Source: Cardiocondyla obscurior | Taxonomy: Eukaryota; Arthropoda; Insecta; Hymenoptera; Formicidae | Assembly (NCBI RefSeq): GCF_019399895.1 | Contig: NC_091882.1 | Coordinates: 4,092,001-4,156,000, forward strand | Direction: 5' to 3' | Length of the DNA stretch: 64,000 bases | Shown: piece after piece, positions 25,501-40,087 of the stretch | Layout of the letters: each line of letters starts with the position of its first letter | Numbering within the stretch: the stretch's first letter is position 1 | Position numbers and translations under genes: made by a program | Notes under the pieces: generated by a model | What the model was told of the DNA's origin: nothing | Databases searched by the model: none | What the model saw: the letters and a program-made list of their open reading frames with translations, nothing else

Positions 25501-28500
25501 ATTTTATCATGCATCTTTTCGTCAGATCTTTCATCTATTTCCTTTGACCATTGCTGTTCTTGTAGCAATCTTTTGCGTTTCTTTTTCATACGTACTTCCC
25601 TATACAAACAATTAAATAAATATGTCTTCCAATTTCTTATTTATTATACATTAAGATTTATTTGTAAAATTTATACTTTAAGTCCTTATCCTTTCGACTC
25701 GCAGATTGTTTTTTAGCTTCTATCACTTCTGTACAGGAAGGACTACATGATATTGGACTGTCAAATTCAGCAGCCATTCCATAACATCCACAAGCTTCGC
25801 AATGATACACAGTGTCTGCATTTACTGATCTTGCTTTTCTCTCTTCAGCTAAATTAATTATATTTCATTATAATAACACGTAAAAAAAAGAAAGATATCT
25901 CTAAAATATTTAACAAAAAACTATTTATAAATTACCTTTTTTCTCTACGTTTGTATTATTAACGATTCCTGAGCTGGTCTTTGAAGAATTTTGTGTTAAA
26001 CATACATTTTCTTTATCACCAATACCGTCTTTATTCTGTTTATTACTTTCATCTTCATCTACTACTTCCATAATACCGAATTCATTCATGCGAAACTAAA
26101 AAAAAAAAAAAGTTAAAAAACTAAATAGTGGTATAAAAAAAAATATATTTAATCTTTTTTTTATGTTACTTTCAATGTATATCATTAAATTATATATGTA
26201 TTTTATTATCTTTACCTGTAAATTACTTCCAGGCAAAGTGCCGACACCGTCCTTCCAGTCTAAAACTTTAGATGCATCAAAGTTTGTATTGTTTTGATTC
26301 AGAGTATTTAACTGTTCTTTTGTCTCTTCACAGCTTTCACTTTTTACTTCACTTTTATTGTCTGGCACTGTTTCAACGTTACAATTCGTTGGAGTTTTAA
26401 TTATTTCTATTTTAATATCATCATCCACATTTGTAGTAAGTTTTGAAACCTTATCTTCACTAGGAATAACCTTAATCAATGTAATATCATCATCATTTTG
26501 AGCCTTTTTATCTTTGTCTTGTTCGGATTCTGGACTGCTTAATGAATAATTAGGATCAGTTAGACTGTCTTGAGATTTTGTGATATTTTGTTTCTTCAAT
26601 CGCTTCTCAGTAGAACCTCGTAATATATTGCTAATTGTCTTTTTTCGCTTTTCCGGTTGACTATCTTCCTTTTTCGGAATTGGCGTGATAACAGCCGAGT
26701 CTGGATTTTCAGTTATTTTTATACTGTCTATAGAATTAGAATTGCCTTTGTTTGCATTTAAAAGGCTCATCTTTGCTATTGGATGTAATGGTGGAGGATG
26801 TGTTGTTGAATTTGTCGTTTTTGATTCACGTAACACTAAATTTTATAATCCAGTAAAAATATTAACATGACAATAAAATAATACACTAAATAATTATGTT
26901 AATTAAAAATGTATTTCCATACCTGTTATGGTACCTTTGTTTTCTGTACTGAGTTGACCATTATTAATTTTTAGATTAAACATGCTAGGTTTTGTGGTGC
27001 CACTTTGCTGAGGAATGTTCACTGGCAGTATTAAATTCGCCATATGCTTAGGAGGCTGACTCTGAGAGCCACTCGTAGTACTTGTTGATGTTTGAGCTAA
27101 TTGCGATATCACGGGAGTAATTACTAATTTAGGTTTGGATATCTGAGTTGGTGTTAAAGCCCCTGTTAGAAAGCAAATAATTTAACTTTGTAAATTGTGC
27201 ACTTATTAACAAAAACTGTAATTATTATTTGATATGTCAAGCATTAGAATGCATCCAACCTTGACAGAAAAGCAAAAAGCATGAGCTGCCACTTGTAATA
27301 ATATTAATGATAGACATTTTTTTTTTTTTTTTTTTATTATTTTTTCTTTTAATACTTTTTTAATGTACTGTTACTATAAATCCCAAAACTTATTAGCTTT
27401 TCGATTTTCTGCTTCCCGGTTAAAATATAAATGCACCTTTAAGTTTTTTTTTCTTATATCAATAAACAAATTACAAAGTAATTACTTCAAAATTTACTAC
27501 TTATAAAAATTTCTCAATGTCTTATATACCTGCAGGTATAACAACAGATTCTCGTGATTTATTAGGTTTAATGAGAGTTCCCAAATATGCAAATGTATGT
27601 TTTCCCACTTGTGTATTTGATTGATTTCCTTGCGTTGTATTCAAAGGTACTATCTGAGCAGTAGATGTTGACTTTCTAAGTAAAATGTGTTTTTGAGCCT
27701 GTGACGATGCTGCAGTGCTCACAGAATTTATTGGACGATGGATGACAATATGTTGTTTGCTTTGAGATGTAGCTACCTGATTTGGACCTTGTATAAATAC
27801 TTTATTTTGACCAGCTACAATCTAGAATAAAAATATATAATGTTATTTTATTGAATCATAATCAAGAATAATTTTTATCAAATTTATCGCCTAAAGTTAA
27901 TTTTATAAAAATAAAAACCTATAATTTTATCCAAAACTGAACTTTAAAAGTATTTAAATATGAAAATTTTCACATTACAATAGCATGCATAGTAATTTTA
28001 ATGACACTAAATTAATCAATACATGCTTTTTATTTGTCACAGTATTTAACACAGTAAGATAGCACTAGTATCACATAGAATAAAACAAAAATCAATAATT
28101 CTAAGTATTTAAATACATTTTTTCAACAAGAGCAAAAATATCATGTACATCTTTCCACTCAAGTTTCACTGTCTGCAGTATATGTTGACCAAATCTATAT
28201 TTATTATGAGGAGAGAAGCAGCATTCACTGCTACCATCTATACATATCTTCTAAGACTGTGAGACCTATATATGCACACTGAATATGAGCTGTATTTAGT
28301 ACTATTACTTTTTTTCTTTAGCACTTGCATTTTTTCTCACTTATATGAATAAATATGAATATATGCACATAAAAATATATAACACAGTGCATCAAAAATG
28401 TATGTTTAATTTTTATTTTTAATTAATTACTAGATTATTGTTAATAAATATTTTACATGTTCTGCATGATATCTTTTTGTATGTTCACCTAAATATGATA

Positions 28501-28878
28501 TTACATATTCTCCCAGTCTGCCTAAATGCTTATATAAGATACAGATTGCATATATTGATATAATTGTAACCTATGAAAGATCTCAATTTTGGCATAGAAA
28601 GTGGAAAGTTAGGATTAAGCACAATATGTTGCACCCTGCACTACACAATACATTATATTAACGAAATTCTTACTATTTACCTGATTATTAACTGGATTAA
28701 TAATGGCAGCAAGTTGAGTGCTAGGTGAAACAAGAGGAGTTACGTTTGACGATTGGGTGGAACGTACTTTATTTTGGATGTACAGCAGTGGCATTACGGA
28801 TGTAGTTGTATCATCCGTTTGCTGTGTATCCGCAGTATTATTCTCATCTATGTCGTCTACTACTATTTCTTCTTCCAT
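22595..28878 (-). CDS. l(3)mbt: Lethal(3)malignant brain tumor protein (MBT-repeat chromatin reader)
   Basis: A nuclear chromatin compaction and repression factor that binds mono- and dimethyl-lysine histone tails. Fifteen coding exons, right to left: 28681-28878, 27530-27821, 26923-27162, 26216-26835, 25936-26095, 25677-25848, 25422-25599, 25134-25332, 24327-24782, 24035-24224, 23834-23955, 23366-23747, 23220-23294, 22802-23114, 22595-22720. They total 3723 bp (1240 aa plus stop) with phase kept at every junction. Domains: an S/T/N-rich amino half, FCS zinc finger at about 520-545 (YHCEACGCYGMAAEF), MBT1 at about 621-720, MBT2 at about 734-838, MBT3 at about 846-942 (each with GMKLE and HPVGW- or FPAGW-type motifs), a C2HC finger at about 950-980 (ECGTYGCRGIGHVRG) and a C-terminal SAM at about 1170-1236. 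The start is MEEEIVVDD, one base after an acceptor at 28880, so the 5' UTR is spliced. The three MBT repeats plus SAM fit l(3)mbt/L3MBTL1/3/4 rather than Sfmbt or Scm. Confidence 0.93.
23790..23810. repeat. (AT)n microsatellite
   Basis: A run of AT dinucleotides in the l(3)mbt intron between the exons starting at 23747 and ending at 23834. Confidence 0.85.
24817..25089. mobile_element. Probable MITE with imperfect terminal inverted repeats of about 54 bp
   Basis: This 273-bp CpG-rich block sits in an otherwise AT-rich l(3)mbt intron (24783-25133). Its left end (CATTGAAAGATAGATATGAC...) and the reverse complement of its right end (CACTGAGAGACAGAGATGGC...) match at about 24 of 30 bases. The next 24 bases match at about 19 of 24, with the shared core TTTGCTACG. 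Most differences are transitions. No transposase is encoded. The target-site duplication is not obvious. The family is not assigned. Confidence 0.6.
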
Positions 28879-28879
28879 T

Positions 28880-30250
28880 CTGTCAACAAAAAGTGAGGGA
28901 GTCAAAAAAAAAAAAAAATTGTGTCATTGTTTCTTCTCACTTTCATCATCAAACGTGTCTTATCAAATATATAAAAAGATAAAGATAAAATAATAAAAAG
29001 ATTAAACCTAAAAACAAAAGTAATAAATTAATTGGCAAATAATCATAATCTGATAAATTGTTTCAATAAAGACAGGGTTTTCTGTCAAAAAAAAACTAAA
29101 AAATGTAAGACCTAGAATTAATTTTGGCACTATCTGATATAGTACACATTATTTTCTTGCATAATTCATAAGTTTTGCGCGACAAATTATTTCAGCCGAT
29201 CAATTCCGACGAGTGCTTGCGAAATTACAATGTAATACATCGTCGTTTTGGTTTCGACAAACGTATTATAATCGATGCATCTCTTTCTCTAAAAAGCCCC
29301 AGGTTCAAGTTTACAAACCTAGCAGATGAGGAGTAAATCGGCATATCGGCGTCACTACCAATTACGTAATTCGCGAAAGACCGCGATTTCCCATTTGCGG
29401 TAAAGCGTGGACGCGTTCGTCGCACGAAAAAGCCAGAGAAGGCAGAGCCGTTCGATGCGCTCGTCGAAAACGACTTCACAATTTTAAATGGCGCGCCGCA
29501 CCGTGGTGTCCGTGGCGATTGACGACAGTCACGTTTTAACGCCACTTTTCACACTTTGAAATTCACCCTGGCCCTGGACGACGAGGGTGTCGAGGTAACG
29601 TGGGACGTCCGCGGCGACCAGCGGCGTCCAGGGATCGCGAGCTTTCCGTATTTAAACAGCCGACTCCAAACGAGCCGCCCCCACGGCTCCGTTCCCAGAA
29701 GTCGCCGTCGGTCGACAAAGGGGGCAACGCGCGTTACGGCACAGCACTTTTCCGAATAACGGAACGCGCGCGCGGCCCGGCGTCGCGCGACCGAGCACCT
29801 CGTCGTTCGCACAGCCCGCGACTTCCGCGAACGTCCTTTTCCCGCGCGCCGACCGGACGAGAGGAGCCGACACGTTGCTCCCGCGTACCCTTTATCAAAA
29901 GTCTTTGCGCACACCTTTTGAGCGTTCGAGCCCTCGGTCTGCCGTGCACCACAGCTACGTCCCCATAGGCCGGACGCGCAGTGGCGACGGCGCAATATCG
30001 CGATGCCCATTGGCCACTGCCGGCTGCACAGTGAATGGCCGCGGTCGCGTCGGCCAATCTTGCCACCCCAGCGCCGCCAACGTCTCTTCGACGCTACTTT
30101 CTCAACACCATGTTCATTTTTTTTTTCTTCTTCTTTTTTTTCGAATTCAGCATTTCTACCTGAGACCTTCCCGAGACTCCCACTGCCTATCGTTTGACAG
30201 GTTTGCGTTCGACGACGATAGCGCGCTTTATTCGTGAGAAACAATCACGT
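28880..30250. promoter_or_regulatory. 5' region of l(3)mbt, with a CpG-rich block at about 29380-30240
   Basis: The acceptor just before the l(3)mbt start (TTGACAG at 28880-28886) shows that at least one non-coding 5' exon lies to the right. The CpG-dense block at 29380-30240 is the likely promoter. It contains many overlapping long open frames on both strands, rich in Arg, Ala and Pro, with no recognisable domain. I treat them as composition artefacts. ATTGG at about 30009 is a CCAAT-box candidate for the minus strand. The first exon cannot be fixed. Confidence 0.45.
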
Positions 30251-33200
30251 TTATAAATATGATCGCGTAAATGTTTTCTCCGAAGAGAAAGAAAGAGAAA
30301 GAGCATCTTTTCAGCATACCTCCCACGTGAATGGTTTTTTAACAGAGCAAGATTGCGACGACTCGCGTTGATTACATTCTACGAAAGGCAAAACCCAATT
30401 TTATAATAGCGAATGCGCATGAATCGAAATATTTCTACTCGTGGGATGAAGTCTCGGTTCCATTTTCGCAGGTTTGTTCGTTCCGATCGGTCGACGTCGT
30501 TAAAACGTATTGAAATGGTGCTGCCCATCATTTTCTACTTCACGAAACACTCCTAGACAGCATGCACGTTTATAAAGAACGATTTAAAAACACCTTTCCC
30601 ACAATTTTATCTAAAAACAAACATCTTAAAAACATCTTCAAGTCTTTCCAAAGAAACCTAAAGGTTATCCTTGCCAAGATATTTTTTGAGACAACGTGTA
30701 CAGGCATCTGCGTTGTCGACCGTGACGTTTATTGATTAAAATGCATGTTACAAGGCCAATTTGGATATGACATAGCCTAGAAAAATATATTCTATCAACT
30801 AATTAAACACTCACATACATATTTTATGTTTTTTAACGACACGAAAAAGCAAAGGTTATTCGGAAACGTATTTTTATTAATGAGAATGCGAGATAAAAAT
30901 CAGAATTTTACTTGGTAAATCAATAATTCCATACTTACATAACTTTTTTCACGAAATCTCTGATCGTTACGAAAGTTGTGTAAGATATTAATACCTTTTC
31001 TCTTTTTTCTTTTTCTTGCCAACGCGTTATCGTATAAGTATTAATTTTCATGCTTTAAAAGTTGCCTAAAATAAAAAATATCTCAGAAACATTTTACACC
31101 GCGCTAATACTTTCATGATAATTTTATAAAGGGTCTTTGAAATGTTTTTAAGATGCTATGGTACTCTTTTAACTTTACGTTGTATACATATCGAAAGTGC
31201 ATCGGCGGTGCAATACTATGTTTTTAAACGTCAGCTGACGGACGATCGATTCGCACCGCGATCAATCGGAGATGCGTGAACTTTGCATCTCGATCGCGGG
31301 AACGTGAGTTAATTAATACTCGCGCATTAACCAAAACCCGCGTCTCTAATCTAATCTCACCGCGGACACGAACGCACGTAAGAACACAATCGTCTATTAC
31401 CTTCACTCCCGCCAAGCTCTCTCATAAACAATTTCGTAATGAGACGAACGACATTTTCTCGTCTACGAGCGAGAAAGAACGGAGAATACGGTCCATTCGC
31501 CGGTGCTCCGAAGCGTTTCCACAGACTTTCGCGTAAACAGTCACCCAACGTTCGCGAGCGACGAATAAATCGCAGGACGCTGTTCGGCTCGAGACACTCG
31601 GGAGCATTGGATATCTATATAGACGGCACTCGAAAGCGTATCCAGGTGCAGCTCGAGAAGGGACGGATTCTCGAGCGCGTGTGTATCGTACAGAACGCGA
31701 TATGGCGTTTTTTATTTTAAGCCCGCGATTGGTCGATCCTCCTCGTGCGCAAGCTTAACATGCAAATACGTGCGAATCAATTCCGAATAAAACCCACGAC
31801 GCCAACCGGCCAGGCTAACGAGCGATAATACTTTACCGTATCTAGAGCGCTGTCGAATTCGCACGAAAATTGCAACAAACGTAACTCTACTCCGCCGCCA
31901 GTTATGCTCTTTGCGACTAAACTTCTTTTGTTCCTCTCTCTTTCCCTTTTCTTTTTTTTTTTTCCTTTCCTTTTCCTTCTTTGTTCTCCCTTCCAGCGCG
32001 AGAGCGCGAGCCTCTCGCGTACTTATTAATCATGCGGTCGATTATTTTATTTGATATTATCCTCGCGGAAGAGCCAGCGGCGGTTTCACGCGATTTTTCT
32101 ACATTTTCGGGGTAAAAAGAAATTAAGCTCTGCAGCAGCTTTCGAATCAGCTCGCTTACCGTCAACCACGTAAATGCGATCGATAGTTCGTTGGACAAGC
32201 ATGCCTGTACCTTCGCAAAATCGAGCGCAGTTTACATTTAACGCGAATGAAAGAAATTAAATTTAGAAAAAAAAATAATTGCACAATATTCAATTAACCA
32301 AGGTAGTTATATATATATTTTTTTAAGTTACGACGATTACGCACCGATCATCTAGATATGTATTTAACACAGCAACGTCCAAACCGGAAACAAAGAGCGT
32401 CATCTACGTCGAGTTCGTACTTTCGGCACCGTGTGGTTATATCAATAAATTTCAAAGTATTTATATACAACGAGAAAATTTGTAAGTGTCCTTAGAAATC
32501 GAAACAAATGTTGCGATAATTCAAATTGTTGAAAAGAAAAAAAAAAAAAAAAGAATGTCGATACTATCACGAATACTGTAATATGCAGACCAATGAGAAG
32601 CGAGATCAAGTAGAACACGATACATCGATATAAATCGTAAAGAGACTGTTCCTCGCCTAATTCTTGCTTGAGCAATTTATATTTCTATTTTTACCAGAAA
32701 AGATCAATTTTAATCCCGATCTAAATTTCAAGAAGTACAAGACGAAAAATTAATTAAACCAAGACCAAATTTGATCGAAATTTATAAAAATACGGATGTA
32801 AGCGAGCTGCAGTCTAACTAAAAAAAAATAAAAAATTCGCGCCGCTCTTGCCGATTAATTATTCCCAAAACAGACTAAGTTTTTAACAAATATACGCAAT
32901 TCGACAAGTCGTTCCGAGTTCATCGATAGTTCCACGTAACAAAATCGTATCTCCTTCGTTCCAAAACGAATTATTAATTAAGGAAAAAATGTAATATCAC
33001 CTTCATCGTTCACAATTTAACCTCCAAACCACGAAAATCTCGTCTCTCACACACACACACACGTTTTACGCACGCACGAGAATGTGTATCTAGTCTGAAG
33101 GTGCTGACAATCGGGGTCAGTCAGGCGTTAAACTGCTGCTACCACGAGAGTGTTCCTCTCGTTCAGTCAGCGTCTCTTTAAACAAAAATTTTATCGACTA

Positions 33201-33770
33201 CCGTCTATAATCCGAGTTCTCATTTAACAAATCATGCTTAATTGCCCAACACGTACGCGGGGAAGCGATGGAAAGTGATTATGCAGTCTAACTTTTCGCC
33301 ATTAGCTCGCAACACATAGACGCGAATATAAAACGAACCTTCGTATTCATCCTCGCATGGAATATTACTGGAAAAAAAAAATTTGTGATTTCGCATGTAC
33401 ATTATTTTTAAGAGGAGCAAAAATGCCTTCTGTAAATAGACGACGCGAGGACGAAAGAAAAGTATTTACAATTAATTAATAAAATCAATAGAAATAAAAA
33501 TATTCATCGGACGTTTTTGTTGATCGAGGCTCCGCATCTTTCGCATAGTAATCAAAGGTTAATGAAAGCTTGACGAGACGTCATCAAATGTCCGTTCCTC
33601 TTCGCTAATCGAGCTTTATCGTCCGAATGAGCTAGGTATAAACGAGAAATTATTTGTGAAATAAAAGGACGCATACCTTTGAAAACCCGATCGATTAAAC
33701 TATTTTAAATTGTAAAAGAAAATTGATTCATTAATACTGCATTCGGCAGATACACAGATGTATGTGTAAT

Positions 33771-33798
33771 ACGCGCGCGTGTGTGTGTGTGTGTGTGT
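33771..33798. repeat. (CG)/(GT)n microsatellite
   Basis: A short CG run leads into about 11 GT dinucleotides. This is purine-pyrimidine alternating DNA. Confidence 0.85.
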
Positions 33799-34848
33799 AT
33801 ATAACAATATTTATGTTACACCCGTCTCCGTGACTGAAAATGTAAATCTTTGATCGCGAGGTTGCAAAAAACGTAATTGGCCATTTCTGATGTCATATAT
33901 AATACGTGCATTTGTATGTATATCTGTACGTAAACGTCGCGTTTTAAAAAATATATATGTAATGTGTGTGTATATATTTGCGTAATACAGGTGTACATGC
34001 ACAAGTTCATACGTATATTAATATATATGTGTACGTACTTATACGTGTATAATATTTCTATACACTCTCGTACGGAAAACATAGAACCTCGCAAAAAAAC
34101 GCCGTTCGGTTGTTGCATACGAAAATTTTATTAATCGCCGGAATTTCACAGAAAGGCCAATAGATTTAGATTTAGCCAATCACGTTATTCGACACGTATA
34201 TATTCCTGTGATATATTTTCATTCGGGAACAATACACACGGGCGAACAAGTCTAACAAAGGGTAATGATTTTAGCAACGAATACGCCGAGAGAGCCATTG
34301 CGGGAAGCTGCGAACGGTACCGAGTGTACAACGACGTTTCGCGTACGCGATCGAGTATTTTGCACGCTAGCGGCACACTGTATACGCGTAAAATAGTAAA
34401 AATACAGAACTTACGTTTTAAAGTTGTCGACCAGGGCCATCTGATGGGTCGTAGAACGATGGTAAATGTGATAATAGAGCCGCTAACGTGACCAGAAATT
34501 CGTCTTGCGGGCACAGTGACGTCAGGCCTCAACGGATGCTTCTGTGCATTTCCGTTCTGCAGCTACACTTTCTGCACCGTTAAAGTAGCCTCTTTCTCTT
34601 CTTTCTCCTTCGGTTTCCTCCCGTCTCAAAGTACTTCCATGAGCCCTATCGTTTAACGGAGTATTTTTTCAGTACAATTCGAAAAGTGCAAATTATTCAG
34701 GGCGTTAGGTCCACTCGAGTAGAGTTTATGAACGCGGCTTAACTGCACTCTAGCGGCGTCCCGAGGCGAACGTATCTTGTCACTACATCGCCAATGGTTT
34801 CTCACAATGGCGTAGGAGTGCCGATTGGCGTTTCGGTGTTTTGCAGTA

Positions 34849-34956
34849 TCAGCTGATGGACTTGATGAACTCTTCCGTGTTGTGAAAGAAGAAGCAAAAC
34901 GCGAGTGCCACGGCAGAGTTCGGATCTGGCAGCACGTTGAGTCGCATCGTCAACAT
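34849..34956 (-). CDS. Candidate small ORF (35 aa), function unknown
   Basis: ATG at 34956 and TGA ending at 34849 enclose 35 codons: a short polar start (MLTMRLNVLPDPNS), a hydrophobic aromatic core (AVALAFCFFF) and a polar end (HNTEEFIKSIS). The core is too short to be a confident membrane helix. It lies in a CpG-rich block upstream of PCMTD1, on the opposite strand. A longer frame (ATG at 35101, 99 codons) overlaps it in another phase. No homology is recognised, and it may be chance. Confidence 0.15.
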   Translation of the reverse strand: MLTMRLNVLPDPNSAVALAFCFFFHNTEEFIKSIS

Positions 34957-36159
34957 TGTAATATGCCGACTCGTTACGTCGCCATCGAGGCATCGGCGTT
35001 AAAACGAGACCCGACGCTTTAACGACACCGACGATTTTACCGTTTCGTAACTGCTGCTGTCGCCGAGCTGTGTTTTGATTTGGTAGGTCCAGCTGTAACA
35101 TTTCTCGGGGACGGTGTCGCGACGCTTTGCGGTGTCGTCACACTTTAACGTTACGCGATAATTATGCACGGGTTAACGTAACGCGTCGGCGACGCTGCCA
35201 TTAGAAAATTCCGCAAAACCTTCCAAGTAATTTTTTTTCGAACCCGTTTGTCAAAGTTCATAATTTCATCGATCTATGAACTGCGTTTTTGCAGACTCGC
35301 TCGTCTGACGTGTGTGAGAAAGAGAGAGTGAGAGAGTGTGGGTAAGAGAAAGACCGAGAGGGCAAAGGAGGGCAAGAAAGAGAAAGAGAGACGGTGAGAG
35401 GTGAGATGTAATGTTATCGTAAATAAACGTCTGTCTGTGTCCGCGTACTTTCCTCACGTCATATATAGATCGTGGGTTATTGCCGTGCGTTATTTTAAAG
35501 CGAGTGTGGAGAGCGACTCGCGTGTAAAATTGTTTGTTGCATCATCACGTCGTACATAATTAAGTTAACGATCGATGAAACATCAAATTGTATTAATTAT
35601 TAGTGCATAGACTTTTTTTTTTTTTTTTTATTCTCTATGTACTTGTGTAATTAATGTTTTGCATGTACTTTGATCTGGAAAATTATTTTTGCGCTTGTGT
35701 CTTGAGAGTGAACCGTTAGGTATTTATATCGTTTTTTTTTTTTTTTTTTACTTTAAATTTAAAATATATATATTACGAACAACTAATACTCTAATTAATC
35801 AATAATACAGATAAAATATTCTAATATATTAGTATCCTTTACTCATCCATTATGTTACTTAGTCTATTTTAATTGTAATTTGAATTAATAAAAAAATCTT
35901 AAATTTTACTTACATATTTCAGAGAATATTTTATTTCAAAGATGACTTATTTAAAATAATAAAAAGACCAGGTTTAATAATTTTGGTCTAAAATATTATT
36001 TTTTGTTAATATGTTGTAATCATTTATATTTAATAGCTCATATTAATTTAAATATCTTTGTTTAGATTTTTTTTAAATTTTTTATCAAGTTTATTTTATT
36101 TTCAGCATAATAAATTAATACATTTATATTGGATTTGTTATAGAATATTTAATATTTAG

Positions 36160-38105
<1,946 letters not shown>

Positions 38106-40082
38106 TTCATATACATATAAATTATAAGCGAGTCACGTTATTATTTTTATTAAAAAAAAAAAAAAAAAAAAAAAATTATGTAACCATCTTACAGAGGTTT
38201 TTGTTGTTAATTATTATTATTTTTTATTTCTTTTACGTACTTGTTTGTTGGAACTTACGCAATTCGCTCGTTTCAACCGTTTCAAAATAAACTGACATCT
38301 CATATCTCACGGCGCTACTTGACCGTCGTTGATGTACGTTATACGGTCTATAGATTACGATGATTCAGTAACAGGATTTTTTTGACAAAGAACTGTCGTG
38401 TTATATATCGTTCCTATATCTTGTAATCTTTCTTTTAAATTTTAATATTTTAACGTAATTAATAGAAACAAGAAATAAAATTGTATAATTGGGATATCTA
38501 GGGATGAGATTATTAAAGATTAAAGTCTCGTAATTTTATAATATATATATATATATGATCGTTTATTTATATTATTCCTATAAAATATACGATATATGCA
38601 TCAGCGAACCTATTTTTTAAGGTCTAGCGTTAAAAAGTCAGCCCTATGAGATTAATAAAAATAAGTAAGGATTTTATTATATTAAATGGATTTTTGGGTG
38701 TAGTTATAAAACATTTTGATTGAACCGTTTGATTAAAGATATTCGATTTTTTTTCCCCTGGTATGTAAATTATTCTATGCTGGATATCCAGCAGTGGATA
38801 ATGACGATAAGAATGAGGCTGGGTGCGTGCGGTAGAGGATACCAACATCTGTAGCAACCTCTGACAGATCGCGCGACTATGTCCATGACAAAATGCGAGG
38901 GAAAGCGATATTCAACTATTACGTGAAACGCGCAAGACCTCGGCCGCGAGCAAGGTCGTTCGTTCCAAGGTTCATTTAAGTGTCCTCGATTGCTCGCTCA
39001 CGCGTCTCGCCGCCGTTCCTATTGTTCTTGCGGAGCTACGACTATGTACTTAGGATTGTTATGTTAAAATCTTTTAAACTATATAGCTCTTGTGGGCCAA
39101 AAATCTCGGATATTTTGCCAACAAATCCGGACACGTAAGAAAATGTGTAATATACAAAACGTTTAAAATTTTCTATCACAAACAAAATTAAAAGATTTTA
39201 AACATTTTTTTTTTAATGTAATACTTAATATAACAGTCTTCTAGTACGTAAAGCCAATTCAATTAATTATGCTGGCTGTCGATATTAAAAAAAAAAAAAA
39301 AAATTTCTTTAGATTCCTCAAACGCTTTCAAAAATTTTCTCCTGACGTTCTGAAAAAATATTCATAAAATAAAAATAGCGTCTGGGGAAACGAAAAGGGC
39401 GGATGATAACCTTAATCGCATCTCTCCTTGCGAATCTCTGAAAGTAGTCGATCGAGAGATGAATCGAACACCCCTTCCCCCTCCTACGCCGGTTGAGATT
39501 CGCGCTTTTGCGCGGTGTTGACGTCGAAGGGCAGCCCTGACCGAGCCCGACCGAGCGCAACGTTTCCAGCCCTAGCGCGAAGGAAGGATATCGACGTCGT
39601 CATGCCGAGAAGAAGTCCGCCGATGCGGAAAGGAACTCCACGGAGGGCAACAACCGATTGAACGCCACCGAAGAGGGACAGGATCTCACACGCTCGTTCG
39701 CTTGGTAGTGTCGCGATAACGCCCCGCTCGAGCCGCGGATAAGGTGAGAGAGATGTCGCATTGATGTATGTTTACGCCGATATGTTGTCGCCTATAGATT
39801 ATTCCTATCAGCCTGCTATCTCGAAGCTGATTAATCACCAATGAGAGACGTCTCGTTGGTTATTCCCTTTCGGAAAAGTCAAAATTAATTATAAGAACGT
39901 CATAAATTGTATGAGTCGTTGAAAAGGCCATTCTAGGGCAAGAAAAAAATGTATTCGTACATTCACAAGTCGAAGCGTTGACTTAAAAAATTATTTCTGA
40001 AATATAAACACCGTTTTATCATCTCTGAAATGTATATGAATTATAAGTTAGGATGCATGATATTGTTTTCTGATAGATTCAG
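38106..40082. other. PCMTD1 3' UTR, intergenic spacer and receptor 5' region
   Basis: AATAAA at 38286-38291 is a poly(A) candidate for PCMTD1, with another near 38475. A poly-A tract occurs at about 38151-38175. CpG density rises at 39380-39760, the presumptive promoter of the adhesion receptor. Confidence 0.5.
39540..39743 (+). other. Probable non-coding first exon of the adhesion receptor
   Basis: A GC-rich stretch ends in GCGGATAAG|gtgagag, a strong donor after 39743. The next coding exon begins after an acceptor (attcag, ending at 40082), five bases before the start codon. The 5' boundary given is arbitrary. Confidence 0.4.
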
Positions 40083-40087
40083 CGAAG

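Larger units (their letters stand above)
30251..36159. other. Intergenic and 5' regulatory region between l(3)mbt and PCMTD1
   Basis: Nothing with a recognisable domain was found. Contents: CpG-rich patches at 31200-31700 and 34190-35260, a (CA)n tract at 33046-33062, a (GT)n tract at 33771-33798, GA-rich sequence at about 35310-35402, and T-runs near 35611 and 35732. The block around 34700-35260 is a candidate promoter for PCMTD1, whose coding exon is preceded by an acceptor at 36158-36159 and so has a spliced 5' UTR. A small open frame on the minus strand (34849-34956) is listed separately. Confidence 0.4.

Noticed and set aside
29549..30244. 231-aa minus-strand frame upstream of l(3)mbt
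   Set aside because: Basic low-information sequence in a CpG-rich promoter-like block with several competing frames; no splice path into l(3)mbt was found.
30617..31163. Possible second inverted-repeat element (CATCTTAAAAACAT and its complement)
   Set aside because: Only about 14 bases match exactly and the extension is low-complexity A/T, so it is not separable from chance.
34185..34532. 115-aa minus-strand frame
   Set aside because: No conserved motif; lies in a presumptive regulatory region and its composition resembles other chance frames.
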